Made by a program: the position numbers and the translations under genes. A stretch of DNA of 64,000 nucleotides from Symbiodinium natans (taxonomy: Eukaryota > Sar > Dinophyceae > Suessiales > Symbiodiniaceae). Under the pieces are notes generated by a model. The model was given only the letters and a program-made list of their open reading frames with translations, did not search any database and was not told the origin of the DNA. Position 1 is the stretch's first letter, and each line of letters opens with the position of its first letter. Positions 53,700 to 62,949 of this stretch are shown piece by piece. The stretch covers positions 536,360-600,359 of the forward strand of contig CAJNDS010001491.1 in NCBI GenBank assembly GCA_905221605.1, given 5' to 3'.

Positions 53700-54060
53700 T
53701 GAGGGCTTAGGGTTCAGGGTTCAGGTGGTGGTGGTGGCGGTGGTGGTGGCGATGGTAGAAGATGCTCGGCACTCTTTCAGTGATTTCTCAGCTGAACTGC
53801 TGGAAAAGCTGCACAGAACAAGCGAACGTGACTTGCAACTGGATTCCGTCTGGCAGGAGCAAGAGCTTCGACGCAACGACACTTGCGGCCTGAGAAACCC
53901 TGCATGTTTTTGTCTTTGTAGCCAGGCTCGTATGGGCCTCTGTTGCAGTGCTCGTCTCGGGGTCGGACTCGGACATCGGACGCTTCTTCCAGTGCCTGAT
54001 CGCCTGATCGCAGCCCTTCTGAACTTCGCTTCACGTGGTGCACACCACACCATGCGGCCA
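53700..54060. other. Unassigned open frames on both strands
   Basis: Plus strand contains SDFSAELLEKLHRTSERDLQ; minus strand contains HWKKRPMSESDPETSTATEA. Both are open and neither has a motif. No telomere arms here; a GGTGGTGGTGGCGG run is at 53,726-53,755. Confidence 0.35.
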
Positions 54061-54071
54061 CGGGCAGTGGC

Positions 54072-54185
54072 CCTGGTACCCTGCTATCTCCAGGAGGACG
54101 GCCGCGGGGCTACGGAGGTTCATGTACGTGTAGACGTCGGCCGGTAGTCGGCCCAGCTGCCACAGCCACCGCAGTTGCCAGCCGT
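54072..54185 (-). CDS. Unidentified exon (upstream chain)
   Basis: GACAG acceptor, 114 bp, GC donor. Reads GWQLRWLWQLGRLPADVYTY then MNLRSPAAVLLEIAG with very high GC3. It does not join in phase with 53,398-53,500, so an exon is missing or this is another gene. Confidence 0.6.
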
Positions 54186-54639
54186 CTGTCCCGGAGCATC
54201 GTGCCCCGGCTCCCCAGCAACCGCCGGAGCCACGCTCCGCGTCCTTTGGGCGGCTTTAAAAAAACAACAAAAGACTGTGCACATAACTCTTATTGAAAAG
54301 GCCCTGTTTCACTTCGAAGCCGTTCTCGACCCTCGATGGCCCTAAAGCGACTCATCCCAAACCCCAGGCCCCAGACAGGCTTGAGGATTTACATTTTTCC
54401 TACATCCCCATGATACCCTTGAACAACTCTCTCGATGCCTGCTCGGCGCCACGACTGACACGTTTCTCGGCGAGCGGAACATCGCGAAACCGCTGCGCGA
54501 GACTGCGCCGGCGCAAGGCGCCCTTGCGCCACACATGACCCGACGGCTCCGCGGCCCGACAAGCGCGACCCTCTAAAAGCTATCGCGATGCAATGACGGT
54601 CCGAAGTTGCAAAAGATGATGGGCTCAGGGGCTGTAGGG

Positions 54640-55015
54640 ACTCAAAGTTATAGGGTGTAGGCGCATCGCGGCTGGGCAACAGCGCGGGGCGTACGCTTCG
54701 CAGAGGCCTCGCTGACGCAGGGCACAGAACAGACGAGTCGGAGCCGACTCGTGGGCGTCTGAGCATCCACCATAAACCCCTGCATCCTCACATGAGCAAC
54801 ATCCTGCCATGACGGCCTAAACCTAACCTCCCGGACCCTACACCCCGAAGCCCTACAACGCTGAACCTTGAACATCACCTCAAATTCACTACAAAACTCC
54901 CCAAACCCGAACCCCAAAATTCTTCCCCAGTCTCCCAAGGCGGGGCGTTCGCGACGCCATGCTCTGCGGGTTGGGCACGCCCATGCCCTGGGGCCCACAA
55001 ACCGTCTGCTTAGAG
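54640..55015 (-). CDS. Possible exons (54.7 and 55.0 kb)
   Basis: 54,650-54,800 has two overlapping open minus frames. 54,940-55,000 reads TVCGPQGMGVPNPQSMASRT after an AGCAG acceptor. Codon bias is good but boundaries are not fixed. Confidence 0.4.
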
Positions 55016-55072
55016 CTTTGGGTTTGGGGAGAGCTTGAGGGTTTGCGGGTTTGGGGGTTTGGGGTTTTGGGG

Positions 55073-55170
55073 AGTTGGGGAGTTGGGGAGTTGGGGAGTT
55101 GGGGAGTTGGGGAGTTGGGGAGTTGGGGAGTTGGGGAGTTGGGGAGTTGGGGAGTTGGGGAGTTGGGGAG
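55073..55170. repeat. GAGTTGGG 8-mer array
   Basis: About 12 exact units of GGGGAGTT, the most divergent telomere-like variant in the window and very homogeneous. Confidence 0.93.
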
Positions 55171-55999
55171 GTTCAGGGTTTGGGTAATGCAGTTGGGCGC
55201 CGGGCTCGGGTACTGTGGGGTTGGAAAGGGGGCTTCGAGGGCTTAGGACTTGCCCGTTGGCTTCTTGTGGTGGCCATTATGGCAGTTTGGGTTTCGGAAG
55301 GTTTTCGGGCGTTGCCAGACCCAGTGTCATGCTCTAGACCCGAAACCCCAAACCCTAAACCCTAACCCCAAACCCTGAACTCTAAACCCTAAACCCTAAA
55401 CCGTAAACCCCAAACCCCACACCCTAAACCCTAAATCTTAAACCCTAAACCGAAGGTCGAGCCGCCATTGTGTCCGCCATGCCTTGGCTGAGCGTCTTTG
55501 AGGCTCCGGAACTTTGGGCCAACATTCTTTGGCACCCTAAACCCGGGGAACCTACAGCTGCACCCTGAACCCTGAACCCTAAACCCTAAACCCTAAACCC
55601 TAAACCCTAAACGCTAAACCCTAAACACCTGCACGCTATATCCTTAAACCCCAAACCCCTGCACCCTAAATCCTAAACCCCAAACCGTTCAGGGGTTGGG
55701 GTTTAGAACTCCGGTCCCCCTCCGCCCCGCCAAGGCTCGAGACTAGGGTTCAGTGTTGAGGGTTGTAGGGTTTAGCGCTTAGGGTTGTATGGGTTTAGGG
55801 TTTAGGCTTTAGGCTTTAGGGTTTAGGGTTTAGGGTTTCGGGTTTAGGGATTAGGGTTTAGGGTTTAAGGTTTCGGGTTTCGGGTTTAGGGTTTAGGGTT
55901 TAGGGTTTAGGGTTTGGGGTTTAGGGTTTAGGGTTTAGGGTTAGGGCTCTAACCTTTGAATCCAAAGACCCCAAACTCTAGTTCCCCCAATGCGAAAGC

Positions 56000-56070
56000 C
56001 AGGTGCCATCCTCCCTTTCCGACAGCGGGCGGTTCATGAAGGTGAAGCAAAAGCCTTGGCGATTGCGGAG
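56000..56070 (-). CDS. Unidentified exon
   Basis: CCAAG|G acceptor. Reads FCFTFMNRPLSEREDGTWLS with strong GC3. It lies inside a TTTAGGG...CCCTAAA spacer, against the usual polarity. Confidence 0.5.
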
Positions 56071-56349
56071 TATAGAGCCCCGTCGAATCCTCCCGAAGGA
56101 CCCCACATATACCCCTAAGGAATATGCTTGATATCGCGTGCCGCTACCGATTCTTTGCCATACTCCTGCACGCTAGACTCTAAGTTAAAGAGCCAGAAAC
56201 ACGGAGTCCTCAACTCTGAGCCCTAAACCCTAAACCCTCAACCCTAAACCCTAAACCCTAAACCCTCAACCCAGAGCCCTAAACCCTAAGCCCTAAGCCC
56301 TAAGCCCTAAACCCTAAACCCTAAACCCTAAGGTATGGAAATCCTCGGA

Positions 56350-56400
56350 ATGGGCTCCACGGGCTCCGTCCTGAATGAACTCGTCTAGGGCTCACGCAGC
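56350..56400 (-). CDS. Possible exon
   Basis: Reads LDEFIQDGARGAHSE before a GA donor, in a CCCTAAA/TTTAGGG island. Confidence 0.4.
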
Positions 56401-56559
56401 AGCAGGTTTAGGGTTTAGGGTTTAGGGTTTAGGGTTTAGGGTTTAGGGTTTGGGGTTTAGGGTTTGGGGTTTAGGGTTTAGGGTTTAGGGTTTAGGGTTT
56501 AGGGTTTAGGGTTTAGGGTTTAGGGTTTAGGGTTCAGGGTTTAGCGTTCAGGCGGGGCT

Positions 56560-56700
56560 CAAGGTTCGCAACTTCTTTGCTCCCAAGCGGCTGACTCTGG
56601 GATAGCAGCGCTTGAACTGCGCCGCAATTCCCACACCTATCTCCAGGGAGCTGCTTCTGCTGCCCACAAGACGATCCCCAGGGCCCTGAAATTCATGACA
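56560..56700 (-). CDS. Possible exon
   Basis: TTTCAG|G acceptor near 56,689. One phase (from the 57.6-kb exon) gives GPWGSSCGQQKQLPGD, another GPGDRLVGSRSSSLEI. The choice is unresolved. Confidence 0.4.
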
Positions 56701-57031
56701 ACCCGCGACGCACGGGGTTTAGGGTTTAGGGTTTAGGGTTTAGGGTTTAGGGTTTAGGGTTTAGGGTTTAGGGTTTAGGGTTTAGGGTTTAGGGTTTAGG
56801 GTTTAGGGTTTAGGGTTTACGGCAGGGGAGAGAGGGGGTAGACGGGGTTCGAAGACAAGAAAACCAAACTCAGGGTTCTTAAGGACGTTTTAGGTTGTGA
56901 CGCTTCCCAGGTTGTCTGTGGTCCTTGACAAAGCTGGAGTCCGCGAGGCACATAGGTTTTGGGGCTTAGGGTCAGGTTGGTTCATAAACCAGCCCTTGGG
57001 GGTGGTCTTGGAGGGGTCTAGGGCCCGAAAC

Positions 57032-57134
57032 TTGGGATGTTCCCCCCTTTTTACTAACAATCCTCAATAAGGATGATGCTATCCCCTATTATAATCCCAG
57101 TTAAGGACTGTTAGTATAAGGGGGAGCATCCCAA
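57032..57134. mobile_element. M1 MITE copy d with near-perfect 8-bp duplication
   Basis: TTGGGATGTTCCCCCCTTTT...AGGGGGAGCATCCCAA; flanks CCCGAAAC and CCCGCAAC differ by one base. Confidence 0.85.
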
Positions 57135-57586
57135 CCCGCAACCCTAGACCAACAGAATAGCGTGCGCCTGCATTTGCGAGGCGCAAACAAGCCCCAAGCC
57201 CTTCAAGCCGTCTTGCCTAAACCCTAACCCCCCACAGTCCCAAGGGTGCAGGCCTTAAGCTGCTGAAGCCTGCTGCCGCAACCCAGACTCCACTTGAAGG
57301 GTCATGGGTACTTAGTACTTATAGTCCCAACTATACGTCTGCTTTTAGCATACCTGGGTTATCCCAATTCTGATGTCTCAACCCTAAACTCCTACACCAA
57401 AAAAAACCCTCAAACCATGAAGTCCCGAAACTCCCGGGAAACAGAAACAAAGCAAAACAAAATACAATTTTCACATATACTTATCAAACAAAACAAAATA
57501 CAATATACATATATACCTATATACTTATATACTTATTTATTTCTCTATCCAAGAAGAAACAAGAAGGTCGCCCCCCCACTCTCGGC

Positions 57587-57684
57587 CGCCCCAGGCGCAG
57601 GAGAGGCAGGGCACGCCGGAGGTGTGGAAGGCCAGGGCGCCACTGACGTCCTCCCGGCCCTCCTTGTCAGGGATTTCGGAAGCC
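57587..57684 (-). CDS. Unidentified exon (upstream chain)
   Basis: CCAG|G acceptor, 98 bp, GC donor; carried GG from the 58.0-kb exon fits. Reads ASEIPDKEGREDVSGALAFH then TSGVPCLSCAWG with two Cys pairs. Family not recognised. Confidence 0.7.
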
Positions 57685-57967
57685 CTGGAGGCGTAGAGTT
57701 CAGGGGTTTAGGGTTTAGGGTTTAGGGTTTCGGGTTTCGGGTTTAGGGTTTAGGGTTTAGGGTTTAGGGTTTAGGGTTTAGGGTTTAAGGTTCAGGGGTT
57801 AGGGTTCGAGGTGCAGAGTTTACGGTTGAGAGTTTCAGGCTTAGAATTATACGGGTTTGGGTTTAGGAGACGAGGTTTTAAGGCTCCCTGAACAACCCCA
57901 GCACCATTGAACCCTTCAGCCCTAAGCACATGAGCCCTACGTTTCGCGACTCAAGCTGCACACACAC

Positions 57968-58030
57968 CCAGAGGGAGCCTCCTGAATCACCTTCTTCAGC
58001 ATCTCGTGCGTGGCAAGCATGGCCCGACAC
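57968..58030 (-). CDS. Unidentified exon (upstream chain)
   Basis: GTGAG|G acceptor, 63 bp, GT donor. Reads CRAMLATHEMLKKVIQEAPS, probably helical. Confidence 0.65.
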
Positions 58031-59238
58031 CTCACCCATCTGAGCGTGAGGGAGGCTGCGTTGGATTCAAGGCCCGGCTATAGGCACCGTTCTTGCGTTG
58101 CCTTTCAAAAAGAGGACACTAGAAATAGCATCCCAAAAAAGGCGCCTAATGCTTGGAAAGCGGAGTGCCCCTGATGCACACTGTTCAGCCAGGGGTCCCA
58201 TGCCTCAAGACCCAAAGCCTGAACCCTCATCCCGTGTTAAAGCTGGGGCTTACGCGAGTTTAGGGCTGCTCGTGTTTTAAGCCTCACCTAAAGCCCCAAA
58301 GCGTCCCCTGCACGCTCCAGCACCCGAGATCTAGATCGCCTAACCCTGAACCCAAGAGATCCCAAGGCTGAGGCCTCATGTCTTCCGCCCCTTTTCTGGT
58401 GTAGGGTGTAGGGTGTAGGGGGGAGGGTGTCGGGTGTCGGGTGTAGGGTGAAGGGTTTAGGGTTTAGGGTTGAGGGTTGAGGGCCTTTTCTGGGTTAGGG
58501 TGTAGGGCTTAGGGTTTAGGGTTTAGGGTTTGGGGTTTAGGGTTTCAGGTTTATGGTTTAGGGTTGAGGGTTCTCCGGGAGACACTGAGGGGCAGGCTCA
58601 GCATCACCGCTGCGCCCGGCACGGCCCACAGTGGGAGAATCGGCCTTCCCTTGGCCCAGCCACACGACCTCCGTTCGCCCGCAGACCGTTTTCGGACCTT
58701 TCGGGTCTTATTCGGCTTCTCAACCCTAACCCCTAAACCCTAAACCCTAAACCCTAAAGATGGCTGATTCTGATTCTTCATCCCTGAACAAGTTGGGAAC
58801 CTCCCAGCTGCCGTTTAGGACTTGGAGCTCAGGGTACGGGATGCGAACTCACGAGCGATCAACGCTAAAACGTCCGAGGCGCAGAAAGAAGGACACGCCC
58901 CAACACTTCCGCCCAAATCCCATAAACTCTACACCCTCAACCCTAAACCCTGAACCCTGAACCCCAAACCCGAAACCCTAAACCCGAACCGACGGGCATC
59001 CCTGACCTTTTCGGAAACCTCAACCCTTCTCTTTGGCGCTCACAACACGAATTACGTCGGAGGTCGAAACTTTCGGAGTCCTAAACCCTAAACCCCTAAA
59101 CCCCCAAACCCTAAACCCTAAACCCTAAACCCTAAACCCTAAGCCCGAACCTGAAACCCACAGCTTCGTCAGGAGCACGCGACTCCTTTCGGACAAGACT
59201 ATCGGGTCCGACCTCTGGAGCCCTCAACCCTCTATGCA

Positions 59239-59413
59239 TTGGGATGTCCCCTCTTATACTAACAGTCTTACCATAGGGGGGATTATAACCCCTATTAAGG
59301 ACTGTTAGTATAAGGGGGACTAAACCCTAAACCCTAAACCCTAACCCTAAACCCTAAACCCTAAACCCTATTGGGCTTTTAAGGGCTGTTAGGTCCAAGG
59401 GGGAACCTCCCAA
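59239..59413. mobile_element. M1 MITE copy e, interrupted by a CCCTAAA tract
   Basis: Left end TTGGGATGTCCCCTCTTATA and middle AAGGACTGTTAGTATAAGGG are normal up to 59,320. A 49-bp CCCTAAA tract follows, then a second right end (GGGGGAACCTCCCAA, 59,399-59,413). Confidence 0.7.
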
Positions 59414-59423
59414 CCCTTTTTGC

Positions 59424-59501
59424 AGTCCAGGCGGCGATGAAGTCTGCGGCCTGGTCCTCCTGGGCCGAGGCGAAGGCGCTGGTGAAGATGGTGCCAGGAT
59501 C
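59424..59501 (-). CDS. Unidentified exon (upstream chain)
   Basis: TGCAG|G acceptor, 78 bp (26 codons), GC donor. Reads DPGTIFTSAFASAQEDQAAD then FIAAWT. GC3 close to 90 percent. Confidence 0.75.
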
Positions 59502-59682
59502 CTGCAGAGCTGGCTTAGGGTTTAGGGTTTAGGGTTTAGGATTTAGGATTTAGGGTTGATAAGTTTACACCCTTTAGCCCTTAGCCTCAGCCCTGAAACC
59601 TTAAACCCCTAAAGCCCTAAACCTTGAACCACTAAAGCCCCAAAACCCCTAAAGCCCCAAACCCCTGAAGCCCCCCAGCGTC

Positions 59683-59756
59683 CTCGAGGCTGCGCCCTCC
59701 AATTGACAGGGCGTAGCGCCGCGCGACCGTGGTGCGCCGGGCGTTGGTCGTCCAGC
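59683..59756 (-). CDS. Unidentified exon (upstream chain)
   Basis: GCCAG|G acceptor, 74 bp, GA donor; phase fits both 60,308-60,394 and 59,424-59,501. Reads GWTTNARRTTVARRYALSIG then GRSLE. Confidence 0.72.
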
Positions 59757-59776
59757 CTGGCACTGAAGGAGACTGG

Positions 59777-59835
59777 CTGGTTCTTAGTAGGGAATGACCT
59801 ACATATTCCCTGTAAAGGGTATATACCTACAGAAT
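59777..59835. mobile_element. M2 MITE fragment
   Basis: CTGGTTCTTAGTAGGGAATG followed by CTGTAAAGGGTATATACC; the right arm is missing. It begins 21 bp from an exon acceptor. Confidence 0.65.
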
Positions 59836-60307
59836 CCGGGGGGGAGAGGCTGAGAAGCTTGGGGGGGTTAGGAGTTCAAGGGGGATTGGGAGTTTTTGGG
59901 TTCAGGGTGTCCGAGCTTTAGGTTTAGGGCTTCGGGTTTGGGAGTTCAGGGTTTAGGGGTTTGTGAGCTTGGGGGTGTCGGAGAGGCTTTGAGACGTAGG
60001 GTTTAGGGACTTTGGCTGGGAAAGCTCCTCTCGTGGTTAGCTTCCTTGCCTGAAACGAATGTGTAACGTGAACGTATCTTTGCAGTTCTTTCTCTAAATT
60101 CTTTCTACGGTGCTGCAAAGCTCTTTGGCCACAGCGCTTCAGGTCGCGGACTGTTTGACTTAGGGTCGGGTTAGGGCTTCTCTGAAATCTTCCCTCCTAA
60201 ACCCTAAACCCTAAACCCTCAACCCTCAACCCTCAACCCTCAACCCTAAACCCTAAACCCCAAACTGACGAGAAAAAAAAGCCCCTGAAAAGGACCCCCC
60301 CAGATGC

Positions 60308-60394
60308 CTGGCATGGCCATGGCTTCGGCCACCTCCCAACTCCGCCCCTCGCGCAGCTGAAGGTCTTGAAAAAGGGTGGTGGTGTGCTCATAGC
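60308..60394 (-). CDS. Unidentified exon (upstream chain)
   Basis: CCGAG|G acceptor, 87 bp, GC donor. Reads YEHTTTLFQDLQLREGRSWE then VAEAMAMP. Clear coding bias. Confidence 0.72.
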
Positions 60395-61121
60395 CTCGGC
60401 CAGGGCTTAGGGTTTAGGGTTTAGGGTTTAGGGTTTAGGGTTTAGGGTTTAAGGTTTACTGTAGGGTTTAGGGTTTAGGGCTTAGGGCTTAGGGCTTAGG
60501 GCTTAGGGCTGCTGAGGGCTGCTTAGGGCTTAGGGCTTAGGGTTTAGGGCTTAGGGTTTAGGGCTTAGGGCTTAGGGCTTAGGGTTTAGGGCTTAGTGTT
60601 TAGGGTTTAGGGTTTAGGGGTTTCAGGGTTTTAGGGTTTAGGGTTTAGGGTTTAGGGTTTAGGGTTTAGGTTTAGGGTTTAGGGTTTAGGGTTTAGGGTT
60701 TAGGGTTTAGGGTTTAGGGTTTAGGGTTTAGGGTTTAGGGTTTAGGGTTTAGGGTGTAGGGTGTAGGGGTTTCAGGGTTTTAGGGTTTAGGGCTTAGGGT
60801 GTACGGTGTAGGGAGTAGGGTTCAGCCCTCCACCACCCCACCCCCCCCCCCCAAGAGGGTGTTTGGTTGATGCTTTGTTGGGCTCTTTGCTCGGGTTCCA
60901 GGGTTTCGCTTCTTGAAGTTTCGGGCTTGGGCTTTTTAGGAGGTCAAGATTTTCGAGGGCATTGAAGGGCTTCGGGGTGCTCTTGCTTGTACTCCAAAGC
61001 TTCAAAGTCTGCTTCAACGGCTGAAGGCCGAGTACACCTGAAACCCTCCCAATTCCTCCCTAAACCCTAAGCCCTGAACCCCCTGAACCCTAATCTGAGC
61101 ACGCGGCCGAAAGTTGTCAAC

Positions 61122-61156
61122 CCGAGCGCACGGAGCCGGCGTTGGTAGTCGTGAAC
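61122..61156 (-). CDS. Unidentified short exon (35 bp or 16-bp microexon)
   Basis: GGAG|G acceptor. Full reading VHDYQRRLRALG ends at a GT donor. A GC donor after 16 bp (61,141) gives the phase needed by the next exon, so a microexon is possible. Confidence 0.5.
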
Positions 61157-61279
61157 CTCCTCCGCTTAAGGCTTTAAGGTTCGGGCTTAGGGGCTTAGGG
61201 AGAACAAGTATAGGCACTACTACACTGCTCTTATGGGGCATCCCCCCCGCAAACTCCCCATATACGGCTTAAGGCGCGC

Positions 61280-61403
61280 AAGGACGCCCCCAACCACGGC
61301 CCAGTCCTGCGGCGACGCGATGCCGCGCCGGCGCGGGAGCGCAGATGTGAAGAGCTGGAACAGCTCGGAGCCCATCTTCATCACGTGACCGCGCAGGACG
61401 CTC
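61280..61403 (-). CDS. Unidentified exon (upstream chain)
   Basis: CCCAG|G acceptor, 124 bp, GC donor. Reads SVLRGHVMKMGSELFQLFTS then ALPRRRGIASPQDWAVVGGV. Confidence 0.72.
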
Positions 61404-62001
61404 CTGGGTTGCTGTGACGGAGGTTTAGGGTTGAGGGTTGAGGGTTGAGGGTTTAGGGTTTCGGGTTCGGGGTGTCAGATGCTTGGTAGATAAAATACAG
61501 GTACCATAATAGGGGTCTAAACGAATTCGGACGAAAGAACTTAAGCTACCATGCTACGGAAAGGAGACTGAATGCCATCTCTTGATTTCAACTCCCTAAT
61601 CCCTAAATGCTAAGACCCAAACCCCAAACGCCATCACCCAAACCCAAACACCCAAACCCCTAACCCTTGAAACCCCTAAACCCCTAAACCCCTGTTTTCT
61701 AGGACCCTAAACGAACCCCCAAACCCCTCAACCCTTTCCTTAACAAACCCGAACTCCCAAAATTCCCAAACCCTAACCCCAAAGCCCTCAAGCCCTGAAG
61801 CCCTAGAGCGCCAAGCCCCAAGCCCCAAGCCCTATACCCTAAACCCTAAACCCGAAACCCCAAACCCTAAACCCCAAACTCTAAACCCTAAACCTCACAC
61901 CTTAAACACCAAACCCTAAACCCTGAACCCCAAACCCTAAACCCTAAACCCTAAACCCTAAACCCTAAACCCCAAACCCCAAACCCTTCCTTCACAGCCA
62001 C

Positions 62002-62069
62002 CCAGGCACAGGAGCGGCTCATCCCGGTCCACGCCGTACCGAGCCTCGAAGAGGGAGTCGCTGAGCATC
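62002..62069 (-). CDS. Unidentified exon (upstream chain)
   Basis: TTGAG|G acceptor, 68 bp, GT donor. Reads MLSDSLFEARYGVDRDEPLL then CL. Confidence 0.7.
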
Positions 62070-62145
62070 CTCAAGCTCCACTTAACTTAGGGGGTTTTGG
62101 GTTTTTGGGTTTAGGGTTTAGGGTTTAGGGTTTCGGGTTTGGGGT

Positions 62146-62360
62146 TTGGGGTTTAGGGGTTTGGGTTTGGGGTTTGGGGTTTGGGGGTTTGGGGGTTTGG
62201 GGTTTGGGGTTTGGGGGTTGGGGGTTTGGGGTTTGGGGGTTTGGGGTTTGGGGTTTGGGGGTTTGGGGTTTGGGGTTTGGGGTTTGGGGTTTGGGATTTG
62301 GGGTTTAGGGTTTAGGGGTTTGGGTTTGGGGTTTAGGGGTTTGGGGTTTAGGGTTTTGGG
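62146..62360. repeat. TTTGGGG / TTTGGGGG mixed array
   Basis: About 28 units, with 7-mers and 8-mers alternating, on the donor side of the 62.0-kb exon's flank. Confidence 0.9.
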
Positions 62361-62449
62361 TTTAGGGTTTGGGGCTTAGGCGTTTAGAATTTAAGGTTCA
62401 AGACTTAGGGACGGTATAACCTAGGGAATATTCTAATAAGGGGTATTGG

Positions 62450-62549
62450 TTGGGATGTTCCCCCGTATGCTAACAGTGCTTAGTCGGGATTTTAATAAGG
62501 GTACTATATTCCCGATTGAGGACTGATAGTACAAGGGGGAACATCCCAA
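62450..62549. mobile_element. M1 MITE copy f
   Basis: TTGGGATGTTCCCCCGTATG...CAAGGGGGAACATCCCAA; flanks GGTATTGG and GGTATTAC share six of eight bases. Confidence 0.85.
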
Positions 62550-62704
62550 GGTATTACGTCTCTGTGTGCTTTCCAGGGCGCATGATGGACGGAGGGTCCT
62601 GGGCCCAAGGTATGTGGCGCACGCTTCGGGTACGAAGAAGAGGCTGCTTCTGTGCCACCAGACAACCGCACATGCCCATTGACTACGGAAAAATGCCTCA
62701 CATG

Positions 62705-62785
62705 GGGTTCCCTGGGTTCTCTGATTTCTCTGGATTCTCTGGGTTCTCAAGGTTCTCTGTGTTCTCTGCGTTCTCTCTGTTTTGG
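62705..62785. repeat. GGTTCTCTG 9-10-bp minisatellite
   Basis: Nine units of GGGTTCTCT/GATTTCTCT type, directly on the donor side of the 62.8-kb exon. Confidence 0.88.
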
Positions 62786-62797
62786 AGAAACTTGGGC

Positions 62798-62928
62798 CGG
62801 GGAGCGAACTCGGAGATGCGGCGGGAGGTCTCCCGGACCACGGCCGTGAGGCAGTCGTGGAAGTGCTCTGGGCCGAGCTGGCTGGCCGCCTTCACGTGGA
62901 CTCGGGCCCGCAGAAGCTGCAATTTGGA
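62798..62928 (-). CDS. Unidentified exon (most upstream in window)
   Basis: CGCAG acceptor, 131 bp, GC donor. Reads SKLQLLRARVHVKAASQLGP then EHFHDCLTAVVRETSRRI, an amphipathic helical stretch with strong GC3. Confidence 0.7.
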
Positions 62929-62949
62929 CTGCGACCAAATCTATGTGTA

